Shown: piece after piece, positions 55,574 to 62,754 of the stretch | How positions within the stretch are numbered: the first letter of the stretch is position 1 | Layout: each line of letters begins with the position of its first letter | Assembly: GCF_900142915.1 (NCBI RefSeq) | Contig: NZ_FRCM01000001.1 | Location: 248,001 to 312,000 of the forward strand | Direction of reading: 5' to 3' | From: Mucilaginibacter sp. OK098 | Lineage (GTDB): Bacteria; Bacteroidota; Bacteroidia; Sphingobacteriales; Sphingobacteriaceae | DNA length: 64,000 nucleotides | Program-made: the position numbers and the translations under genes | Notes under the pieces: model-generated | Databases searched by the model: none | Told to the model about the DNA's origin: nothing | Seen by the model: only the letters and a program-made list of their open reading frames with translations

Positions 55574-57496
55574 ATGAAAAAATATTTACTATTTAATAAA
55601 GTGGTGCCACGGTGGGTTATAGTAATATTAGATTTTTTTATTGTAGCCGCATCTTTTTCTACCTCATATTTTATTGTCTACCGTTTTGAGCTGGTAAATA
55701 TTTTAAGAGGTTACTTTTTTATTTACACAGATTTATATTGTGTAATTTCATTAGCAGTAATGTATATCATGCGTATACATACGGGGCTCATCAGGTATTC
55801 GAACACCAAAGATGTATTGAGGATATTCAGCGCTGTATTTCTATGCACTTTAATATACTTACTGGTAATAAATGTATGGTTTTTACCGCGGTGGCCTATT
55901 AGTACTGTTACTATAAACATGGTAATGCTGGTTAATTTTTCAGTATCCAGCACTTTATTAATTTTATTACGCACAGCAGCTAAAAGCGCTTATTACTATA
56001 TTAATACTTATTCAAATGCAACAAAAACCGTTGTGCTTATTTATGGCTCTGATACCGGTGCTGTTCTCGTAAAGCAGGCCCTGGAAAGTAGTGTGAAAAC
56101 TAACTTTTCGGTTATTGGATTTGTTGACGATAACCCAAATAAGATTAATAAAGAAATTCAACAGCTTAAAGTATATGATATTGATAAGCTTGACAATCTG
56201 ATAAAAAAGCGTAAAGTAGACAGGCTTATTATTATGAATCATAATCTTGATGAAGAAGCCAAGAAAACAGCTTTGGAAAAATGTCTTGCTTTAGGTATCC
56301 AGGTACTTACTGTACCCCCGTCAGATCAGTGGATATACGGAAAACTAAACCTTCAGCAAATTAAAGATTTGAAGATTGAAGATTTATTGCAACGCAAGCC
56401 TATTCAAATTGATACAACGAGAATTTCCGAAGATTTACACGGAAAGCGGGTATTGATAACAGGAGCCGCAGGTTCAATAGGGTCTGAAATTGTGCAGCAA
56501 GTTTTAAGCTATAAGCCGAACATGGTCATTTTGTGTGACCAGGCCGAATCTCCATTACATGAGCTTCGCCTGCTGGTAGAAGAAAACTTTCCTGATGTGC
56601 CTATAAAGATCTTTATTGCCGACATAAGGAATTACACCCGGATGCGTAAACTATTTGTTGATTATAAGCCCGAGGTGGTATTTCATGCCGCAGCTTATAA
56701 ACATGTGCCAATGATGGAAGAGAACCCTACAGAAGGCGTATTAACCAATGTTTTAGGCACTAAATATGTTGCTGATCTTTCCGTTGCCTTTGGGGTTGAT
56801 AAATTTGTAATGATTTCTACCGATAAAGCAGTTAATCCATCCAATGTAATGGGTACAACCAAACGCATTGCTGAAATTTATATACAATCGCTTAAAAACG
56901 ATCCGGAGAATAATGGAACCACACGCTTTATTACTACAAGGTTTGGTAACGTATTGGGCTCTAATGGTTCTGTAATACCACGGTTTAAAGCCCAGATCCA
57001 GAAAGGCGGGCCAATAACCGTTACTCATCCGGAAATTACCCGTTATTTTATGACTATACCTGAAGCTGTGCATTTGGTTTTAGAGGCAGGTACAATGGGT
57101 ACGGGTGGCGAAATATTTATTTTTGATATGGGCGATCCTGTAAAAATTACAGACCTGGCATTGAAGATGATAAAGCTGGCTGGCTTACAACCAGACAGGG
57201 ATATTGAAATTGTATACACTGGTTTAAGGCCAGGCGAGAAACTGTATGAAGAGCTGTTGAATGATGGAGAAAATACAATGCCAACTTACCACGAAAAGAT
57301 TAAAATTTCGCGGGTAATTGATTACTCGTATGAACAGGTACATAATGATATTAGCGAGTTGCTTGCCTTAAATAAACAAAATGATGTGCTGGGTGTGGTA
57401 AATAAAATGAAAGAAATTGTTCCAGAATTTATTAGCAAGAACTCTGAATATGAAGAACTTGATAATAAGAACGTTTCATTAGTATTAAATACTTAA
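55574..57496 (+). CDS. pglF: Membrane NDP-sugar 4,6-dehydratase (PglF/WbpM/CapD type)
   Basis: 640 residues. Four membrane segments (~14-32, 47-62, 80-102, 113-135), a first Rossmann-like domain (VVLIYGSDTGAVLVKQALES, ~153), then the catalytic extended SDR: GKRVLITGAAGSIGSEIVQQ (~290-309), HAAAYKHVPMMEENPTEG (~373), STDKAVNPSNVMGTTKRIAE (~413-432, with M/K in place of the usual Tyr), TRYFMTIPEA and GLRPGEKLYEELL. It converts UDP-GlcNAc to the 4-keto-6-deoxy sugar used by the PglE-like enzyme. Last gene of the locus. Confidence 0.93.
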   Translation: MKKYLLFNKVVPRWVIVILDFFIVAASFSTSYFIVYRFELVNILRGYFFIYTDLYCVISLAVMYIMRIHTGLIRYSNTKDVLRIFSAVFLCTLIYLLVINVWFLPRWPISTVTINMVMLVNFSVSSTLLILLRTAAKSAYYYINTYSNATKTVVLIYGSDTGAVLVKQALESSVKTNFSVIGFVDDNPNKINKEIQQLKVYDIDKLDNLIKKRKVDRLIIMNHNLDEEAKKTALEKCLALGIQVLTVPPSDQWIYGKLNLQQIKDLKIEDLLQRKPIQIDTTRISEDLHGKRVLITGAAGSIGSEIVQQVLSYKPNMVILCDQAESPLHELRLLVEENFPDVPIKIFIADIRNYTRMRKLFVDYKPEVVFHAAAYKHVPMMEENPTEGVLTNVLGTKYVADLSVAFGVDKFVMISTDKAVNPSNVMGTTKRIAEIYIQSLKNDPENNGTTRFITTRFGNVLGSNGSVIPRFKAQIQKGGPITVTHPEITRYFMTIPEAVHLVLEAGTMGTGGEIFIFDMGDPVKITDLALKMIKLAGLQPDRDIEIVYTGLRPGEKLYEELLNDGENTMPTYHEKIKISRVIDYSYEQVHNDISELLALNKQNDVLGVVNKMKEIVPEFISKNSEYEELDNKNVSLVLNT

Positions 57497-57798
57497 AGCC
57501 CGGCTCTTTTATTTAAAGGGTGTAACTGGTTTTTGACACTATTTTGTATACTTCCATAACTTAACAATAGCTTCTCTATTGTTAACCACTAATGCTGGTG
57601 CTTATTAGCTTACAGTTTATATTATTTAAATGTACATGTATAGTAAATACATGGTATCCCGGTTTAAAGTGCCAGGTAAATTATTCCATTGAAAAATCAT
57701 CCTGACAAGAAAAAAAATCAGCCTGATGTCCAATCCATGTAATTTCGTTTGTTATCTGTGTAATTCATATATTTATTAACAGTTAATATCAAAACAAA
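57497..57798. other. Intergenic region after the polysaccharide locus
   Basis: 302 bases, no gene. It contains a perfect inverted repeat TTAACAATAG (57561-57570) / CTATTGTTAA (57576-57585) with a 5-base loop and no T run, either a weak terminator or a protein-binding site, and the upstream region of the YCII gene. Confidence 0.45.
57561..57585. repeat. 10-bp perfect inverted repeat
   Basis: Arms TTAACAATAG and CTATTGTTAA separated by CTTCT. No U-tract follows on either strand, so classical termination is unlikely. Confidence 0.7.
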
Positions 57799-58152
57799 AT
57801 GGACGAATTTATTTTGATCTTTAGGCATGAAGATGGTTCAAAGGTAGCTTCGCCAGAGCAATTGCAAATTTGGATGAAACAAACAATGGACTGGATAGGC
57901 GGTATTGCTTCACAAAACAAATTTAGCGGTGCTAATGGCTTGCCTTTTGATGATGCAAAAGTTGTTCATCACAATAATATAGTTACTAACGGGCCGTTTG
58001 GTGAAATTAAAGAAACAATAGGAGGCTACATTATTGTTAAAGCCAGTTCTGTTGATGAAGCGGTTGAATTTGCAAAAGGGTGCCCTGTTTTGCAGGGAGA
58101 AGGCAATAGCGTAGAAGTACGTAAAATTTTTAAAGGAGATGGTGTTCATTAA
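57799..58152 (+). CDS. YCII/DGPF-domain protein
   Basis: 117 residues of the YCII-related family. The family motif appears as TNGPFGEIKETIGGYIIVKA (~74-93), with Asn for the usual Asp of DGPF. The function of these small proteins is not established. They are typically encoded next to ECF sigma factors of the ECF42 group, as here (sigma gene 50 bases downstream), and are thought to be its regulon members. Confidence 0.93.
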   Translation: MDEFILIFRHEDGSKVASPEQLQIWMKQTMDWIGGIASQNKFSGANGLPFDDAKVVHHNNIVTNGPFGEIKETIGGYIIVKASSVDEAVEFAKGCPVLQGEGNSVEVRKIFKGDGVH

Positions 58153-58202
58153 AACTAATAATGTACCTGTAAACATATCACTTGCAGGGCCCTCTTTTAT
58201 TT

Positions 58203-59432
58203 ATGGAACAGCAGGAATTAATACCTCATTTATTCAGATCAGAATACAGGAAAATAGTGGCAGTGCTTTGCAGGCGTTTTGGTTTTGATCAAATTGAAAC
58301 AGCTGAAGATCTTGCCAGTGATACATTTGTAACAGCTGCACAAACCTGGGCACTCAAAGGGATTCCGCAAAACCCGGTTGCGTGGTTATATAATGTGGCA
58401 AAAAATAAAGCAAAAAACTTCTTACAACGTGAATCTACCTTCGAAAACAAGGTTACCGTTGAAGTAAAAGAAGGTTTTTCAGAACTGCATGAATTTGAAA
58501 TTGACCTGTCCCCGCAAAATATTAACGATAGCCAATTGCAGATGATGTTCGCAATTTGTCATCCCTCAATCTCACCTGAGGCGCAAATTGGTTTATCGCT
58601 TCGCATTTTATGTGGTTTCGGTATTGATGAAATTGCGGAAGCTTTCCTGGTAAATAAAGAAACTATAAATAAAAGGTTATACAGGGCAAAGGAAAGGCTG
58701 AGGGAAGAAAAGATAAAAATTGAACTCCCTGCCCAATCAGGAATCAATGAAAGGCTGGAAACGGTTTTAACAACAATTTACCTGTTGTTTAGCGAAGGCT
58801 ATTATTCTGTCAGTAAAAATCAAACTATCCGTAAAGAGCTGTGCCTGGAAGCTATGCGGTTATGCTACATGCTTATCGAAAATAAAAACACAAATAAACC
58901 CCATGTAAATGCATTGCTGTCGTTAATGTGCTTTCATACCTCAAGATTTGATGCGCGAATAAATAATGATGGTGAGCTTATTTTATACGATGAACAGGAC
59001 CCAAATCTTTGGAACTCCGAGTTGATAAGCAAGGGCGGGTACTTTTTAAATTGTGCAGCCACCGGCAATGTACTTTCAAAATATCATTTGGAGGCTGCCA
59101 TAGCTTACTGGAATACCCAACAAGGCGACACAAAAGAAAAATGGGAAAATATACTGCAACTCTACAACCGCTTGCTGCAAATAGAATATTCGCCAATAGC
59201 GGCGCTAAACAGAACTTATGCACTTTCAAAAGCAAACGGGAAGATGGAAGCTATTGCGACAGCAGAAAAGCTGAATCTTGCTAACAATCATTTTTACTTT
59301 GCTCTGCTTGGCGAGCTTTATACAGGCATTGATAACCAAAAAGCGAAGCAGAATTTTCAAAAAGCATTTTCAATAGCGAAAACACAGACTGACAAACAAT
59401 CCATTCAAAGGAAAATTGACAAATTGTGCTAA
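58203..59432 (+). CDS. ECF sigma factor with long C-terminal helical domain (ECF42 type)
   Basis: 409 residues from ATG 58203 (MEQQELIPHLFRSEYRK); a TTG seven codons upstream is possible but not needed. Sigma2 region ~10-75 (IAVL..RRFGFDQIETAEDLASDTF, GIPQNPVAWLYNVAKNKAKN), sigma4 ~115-165 (LSLRILCGFGIDEIAEAFLV; KETINKRLYRAKERLRE). The remaining ~230 residues are the helical, TPR-like extension (DUF6596) that marks the ECF42 group and takes the place of a separate anti-sigma factor. Pairs with the DGPF gene upstream. Confidence 0.93.
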   Translation: MEQQELIPHLFRSEYRKIVAVLCRRFGFDQIETAEDLASDTFVTAAQTWALKGIPQNPVAWLYNVAKNKAKNFLQRESTFENKVTVEVKEGFSELHEFEIDLSPQNINDSQLQMMFAICHPSISPEAQIGLSLRILCGFGIDEIAEAFLVNKETINKRLYRAKERLREEKIKIELPAQSGINERLETVLTTIYLLFSEGYYSVSKNQTIRKELCLEAMRLCYMLIENKNTNKPHVNALLSLMCFHTSRFDARINNDGELILYDEQDPNLWNSELISKGGYFLNCAATGNVLSKYHLEAAIAYWNTQQGDTKEKWENILQLYNRLLQIEYSPIAALNRTYALSKANGKMEAIATAEKLNLANNHFYFALLGELYTGIDNQKAKQNFQKAFSIAKTQTDKQSIQRKIDKLC

Positions 59433-59472
59433 ATTGATTGTTGCATGTAAAATTTCTGACCCTTATATCTCC

Positions 59473-59503
59473 TTGTAGAATAAAAAACTAACTTCAACTT
59501 TTG
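59473..59503 (+). promoter_or_regulatory. Putative Bacteroidota promoter of the RpiA-like gene
   Basis: TTG at 59473-59475 and AACTTTTG at 59496-59503, spacer 20 bases, close to the Bacteroidota -33/-7 pattern (TTG and TAnnTTTG). The inferred start is about 10 bases before the ATG at 59521. Confidence 0.45.
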
Positions 59504-59520
59504 TTATTTAAATTGAGCAT

Positions 59521-60222
59521 ATGAAATGGAATAGTACTTTATTAGATCATTTGCAATGGTCAGATACAATAATAAACCAGGAAGCAAAACAAAAAGTTGC
59601 ACAACAAATTTCGGATAAGGTAAAAACAGGCGATATTATTGGCGCAGGTTCTGGCTCTACAGTTTACCTGGCTTTGTTTGCTATTGCAAAAAGAATTAAA
59701 AAAGAAGGCTTAGCGGTACAGGTTATCCCTGCATCCCTTGAAATAGCTATGACCTGTGAGAATTTACAGATCCCGGTAACCAGTTTGCTGACCGACAGGC
59801 CAAATTGGTGTTTTGATGGGGCCGATGAAGTTGATCCGGATAGGAGTTTAATTAAAGGGAGGGGTGGGGCCTTGTTTAAAGAAAAGCTGCTGATCCGCTC
59901 TGGTTCTAAAACCTATATCCTTGTTGATGAAACAAAACTGGTAAATAAGCTGGGAACAAACTTCCCGGTTCCAATTGAGATCTTTCCGGGTTCACTTACC
60001 TATGTAGAGTCGGCCTTAAAAGAGATGAATGTAATTGATATTGCATTACGCCTGGCAAAAGGAAAGGATGGACCGGTAATAACCGAAAATGGCAATTTTT
60101 TGCTGGATGTAAAGTTTGTAGATATTAAGGCTAACCATGAACAACAGATAAAATCAATTACCGGGGTAATAGAAAGTGGACTTTTTATTGATTATGATGT
60201 GGAAATATTGATTGCCAAATAA
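59521..60222 (+). CDS. rpiA: Ribose-5-phosphate isomerase A-like protein
   Basis: 233 residues, normal RpiA length. Substrate loop GAGSGSTVYLAL (~40-51; RpiA usually G-x-G-T-G-S-T), FDGADEVDPDRSLIKGRGGALFKEKLL (~98-124, with the catalytic Asp/Glu and Lys; the usual KGGGGA reads KGRGGA), VDETKLVNKLG (~138). It should interconvert ribose-5-phosphate and ribulose-5-phosphate in the pentose phosphate pathway. Several signature positions deviate, so it may be a divergent paralogue acting on another sugar phosphate. Monocistronic. Confidence 0.8.
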   Translation: MKWNSTLLDHLQWSDTIINQEAKQKVAQQISDKVKTGDIIGAGSGSTVYLALFAIAKRIKKEGLAVQVIPASLEIAMTCENLQIPVTSLLTDRPNWCFDGADEVDPDRSLIKGRGGALFKEKLLIRSGSKTYILVDETKLVNKLGTNFPVPIEIFPGSLTYVESALKEMNVIDIALRLAKGKDGPVITENGNFLLDVKFVDIKANHEQQIKSITGVIESGLFIDYDVEILIAK

Positions 60223-60759
60223 TTTGTAAGTTATACATTTAATTTGTTTGTATAAATCCTATATTAGTAACCGTAATTTGATGAATTAACGGGTGGCTTG
60301 AGATGATTGTGTTCTGCAATTATTTATTTCATATAAATTAATTTATTCAATTATAATTACCTAACAATTATTACAATGTAATGTTATAGCATTTATAATG
60401 CATTACTAACTTTATATGACGTCCCTAATGAAAAAGTTTATATTCTATACTTTAGTTATTCTCGGGCTAATTTGTGCTATCTGCCTGGCAATTATTATTA
60501 TTAACTGGTCGGTTACTACTACCATATAAGATTTTAAAAATCCCCAAAAAGTTTTATTCGCCATAACTACCCTCCAATAGTTAGAACCGGAATTGTTAAC
60601 TTATTGACTTAAAGGGGGTATAAAAACAGTTTGATAATTATTCAAAAATTTCAAAAGATGAAGTTTATTTACACTACCGGAAAAAGTAAAAAATGACTGA
60701 AATTTATTTGAAAATATATTTGCAACAGTAAATTTAAAGTCTACCTTTGCAAACCCAAA
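60223..60759. other. AT-rich intergenic region
   Basis: No standard gene. It holds a possible 37-codon membrane peptide (60416-60529) and the promoter of the tRNA gene. No terminator was identified after the RpiA-like gene. Confidence 0.4.
60416..60529 (+). CDS. Possible 37-residue single-pass membrane peptide
   Basis: ATG 60416 to TAA 60527-60529 encodes MTSLMKKFIFYTLVILGLIC then a further hydrophobic run and a polar TTTI end: basic N-terminus, one ~24-residue membrane helix, short tail. A second ATG (Met5, MKKF) is an equally good start. The composition is that of a real small membrane protein, but no homologue is recognised and no strong ribosome site precedes it. Confidence 0.4.
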   Translation: MTSLMKKFIFYTLVILGLICAICLAIIIINWSVTTTI

Positions 60760-60833
60760 CGGGATGTAGCGTAGCCCGGTATCGCGCCACATTTGGGATG
60801 TGGAGGCCGCAGGTTCGAATCCTGCCATCCCGA
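60760..60833 (+). tRNA. tRNA-Pro (anticodon UGG)
   Basis: Full cloverleaf: acceptor CGGGATG/CATCCCG with discriminator A, D-arm GCG...CGC, anticodon stem CCACA/TGTGG with loop TTTGGGA (anticodon TGG), T-arm GCAGG-TTCGAAT-CCTGC. CCA is not encoded. A terminator-type hairpin follows 11 bases later. Confidence 0.97.
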
Positions 60834-60843
60834 CGATACCTTT

Positions 60844-60880
60844 CAAAGCCTGCAGATCAATGATTTGCAGGCTTTGTTGT
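60844..60880 (+). terminator. Terminator after tRNA-Pro
   Basis: CAAAGCCTGCA (60844-60854) pairs with TGCAGGCTTTG (60866-60876), with further pairs inside, followed by a short T-rich tail (TTGT). It ends the tRNA transcript. Confidence 0.75.
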
Positions 60881-60958
60881 AATATCCCGGGACTATACTC
60901 GCAATTTACACTTCATGTCTCAATTTTGTAAAAGTATGTTCCATATATAAAATTACCG

Positions 60959-60977
60959 TCCATGGTATATATATTTG
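60959..60977. promoter_or_regulatory. MarR operator/promoter candidate, site 1
   Basis: A CCATGG core (60960-60965) flanked by TATATA on one side, running into TATATTTG (60970-60977), a -7-like box just before the MarR start at 60982. The reverse complement resembles site 2 upstream of the oxidoreductase gene (TATAT-x-CCATGGA). Confidence 0.45.
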
Positions 60978-60981
60978 TACT

Positions 60982-61422
60982 ATGAAAATAGAGGATGAAA
61001 TAAAACAAAATCAATTTCATATTCCACAGCATAAGGCTGGTATGAACATCATTTTCACTGCAAACTGGCTCTTAAACGAAATTGCGGTTTCGCTAAAACC
61101 AATTGGTTTATCTCTTCAACAATTAAATGTATTGACTATTTTAAAGGGGCAACCTGATTTTACAGCTACAGTTAACCTGATCCGTGAGCGATTGATTGAT
61201 CGCATGCCAAATGTATCAAGACTGTTAAATAAGCTAATGGATAAAGGACTAATTAAGAAAGACCGGGACTTATCTGACCAGCGCGTGGTATATATTAAGT
61301 TAACCGCTGAAGGTGAAACCCTGGCCATTAAAGGCAGAGAGCTTTTTAACAAGGTTTCTTATGGTATTGATAATGAACAAGCGCATCTTCTAAATGATCT
61401 TTTGGATAAAGTGAGGAAGTAA
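60982..61422 (+). CDS. MarR-family transcriptional regulator
   Basis: 146 residues. Helical start, then the winged helix-turn-helix: LSLQQLNVLTILKGQP (~44), LIDRMPNVSRLLNKLMDKGL (~72-91, recognition helix), KKDRDLSDQRVVYIKLTAEG (~93-112, wing with the family's D-x-R motif) and the C-terminal dimer helix. It precedes an oxidoreductase gene by 58 bases, and both upstream regions share a CCATGG-centred motif, so it probably controls itself and that gene in response to an electrophile or similar ligand. Confidence 0.93.
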   Translation: MKIEDEIKQNQFHIPQHKAGMNIIFTANWLLNEIAVSLKPIGLSLQQLNVLTILKGQPDFTATVNLIRERLIDRMPNVSRLLNKLMDKGLIKKDRDLSDQRVVYIKLTAEGETLAIKGRELFNKVSYGIDNEQAHLLNDLLDKVRK

Positions 61423-61437
61423 AAAAATTTGATAATT

Positions 61438-61475
61438 TATATTCCATGGATTATTATTCCACGGTAATTAACTTA
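61438..61475. promoter_or_regulatory. MarR operator candidate, site 2
   Basis: TATATTCCATGGATTATTAT around the CCATGG core (61444-61449), followed by a second half TTCCACGG (61457-61464). It lies 30-40 bases upstream of the oxidoreductase ATG at 61481. Confidence 0.45.
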
Positions 61476-61480
61476 ATAGT

Positions 61481-62473
61481 ATGAAAAACAACACGATTAT
61501 TTTGAAAAGCAGGCCAGTAAGAATGCCCGATTTTTCAAATTTTGAATTCATTGAGGAACCTATGCCGCAGCATGGTATTGGTGAGGTACTTTTGAAAACT
61601 GTTTATGTATCGGTAGATCCATATTTGAGGGGGAAAATGTCGGGGACTAAAGCACCGCGCTTTGAACTAAATAAGCCAATAGCATCCAGGATAATTGCAG
61701 AGGTTATTAAATCAGATAATAAAAAATTTCTTGAGGGGGATTTTGTTAGTGGTTACCTAGAATGGAAAGAATACCAGGTATCAAACGGAACGGAAATCCA
61801 GAAAGTAAGTGCAGAAACCGCCCCATTGAGTGCTTATTTAGGTGTATTGGGGATAACCGGATTATCAGCCTATTTTGCTTTATCAGATATTGGTAAACCT
61901 AAACTAGGGGAAACGCTTGTTGTTTCTGCTGCAGCTGGTGCGGTAGGCAGTATAGCAGGTCAGATCGGAAAGATCATGGGTTGTCGTGTCATTGGCATTG
62001 TTGGTACAGACGAAAAAGCAGAATTGATCAAAACTAAATTTGGTTTTGATGCGGCAATTAATTACAAAACCAGGCCAGATATAAAAACTGCTGTAGAAGA
62101 AATATGTCCGGGCGGAGTTGATATCTATTTTGATAATGTTGGTGGCGTTATCTCTGACGGAGTGATTGCTAACATCAATAAATATGGCCGCATTCCTGTC
62201 TGTGGTTCTATATCCAATTACAATGATATCGAAGAACAAACCAGCCCGAGCCTGCTGCCGGTAGTGGTTTACAAATTCTTATCTATACAAGGCTTTTTAA
62301 TTTCAGATCTGGCCGAAAGATTTCCCGAAGGAATATCCCAATTGGCCTTTTGGCTAAAAGAAGGCAAATTAAGATACTCGGAAACAATAGTAGAAGGATT
62401 CGATAAATTGCCAGGAGCATTCATAGGGCTTTTACAAGGAAAAAACATAGGTAAAATGATTGTGAAGATATAG
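61481..62473 (+). CDS. Zinc-independent NADP-dependent oxidoreductase (MDR, PTGR/CurA type)
   Basis: 330 residues. Start MKNNTIILKSRPVRMPDFSNFEF, VYVSVDPYLRGKMSG (~38-52), YLGVLGITGLSAYFALSDIG (~118-137), nucleotide loop VSAAAGAVGSIAGQIGKIMGCRVIG (~147-171) and YFDNVGG (~205), GRIPVCGSISNYN (~223). These match the leukotriene B4 12-hydroxydehydrogenase/curcumin reductase branch, which reduces alpha,beta-unsaturated carbonyls with NADPH. No zinc ligands are present. A hairpin terminator follows at 62544. Confidence 0.93.
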   Translation: MKNNTIILKSRPVRMPDFSNFEFIEEPMPQHGIGEVLLKTVYVSVDPYLRGKMSGTKAPRFELNKPIASRIIAEVIKSDNKKFLEGDFVSGYLEWKEYQVSNGTEIQKVSAETAPLSAYLGVLGITGLSAYFALSDIGKPKLGETLVVSAAAGAVGSIAGQIGKIMGCRVIGIVGTDEKAELIKTKFGFDAAINYKTRPDIKTAVEEICPGGVDIYFDNVGGVISDGVIANINKYGRIPVCGSISNYNDIEEQTSPSLLPVVVYKFLSIQGFLISDLAERFPEGISQLAFWLKEGKLRYSETIVEGFDKLPGAFIGLLQGKNIGKMIVKI

Positions 62474-62543
62474 GTAAGATATTTGCAGATTATTTATAAA
62501 TATAAATTATAAAATAATGATTAAAGATAAAGGCAGTAGGGGG

Positions 62544-62580
62544 AAAAGCCTTTTTTAAAGAAATTCGAAAAGGGCTTTTT
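62544..62580 (+). terminator. Rho-independent terminator
   Basis: AAAAGCCTTTTTT (62544-62556) pairs over 13 positions (two G-T) with GAAAAGGGCTTTT (62567-62579), followed by T-rich sequence. It ends the oxidoreductase transcript. Confidence 0.85.
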
Positions 62581-62754
62581 GTTGTTAATTACTTGTAGTT
62601 TGGCAATTCCTGAATTTCCATTAAATAGCTTTTGGGAGAAACTTTACCTGCTTTTTACTTTAAAGTAACCTCCTCATTCTCCAAAAAATCGTACTTTTAA
62701 AGCATCTTACCAGGTAATGCTGTTGGCTGCGGTAAACTATAAATAATTAGGTGC

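Noticed and set aside
26244..57496. Polysaccharide locus as an integrated mobile element
   Set aside because: No integrase, transposase, terminal repeats or tRNA-end duplication was found at its borders.
60601..60846. 81-codon leftward frame starting MKGIVGMAGFEPAAS
   Set aside because: It is antisense to the tRNA-Pro gene; this kind of translation is a well-known artefact of tRNA sequences.
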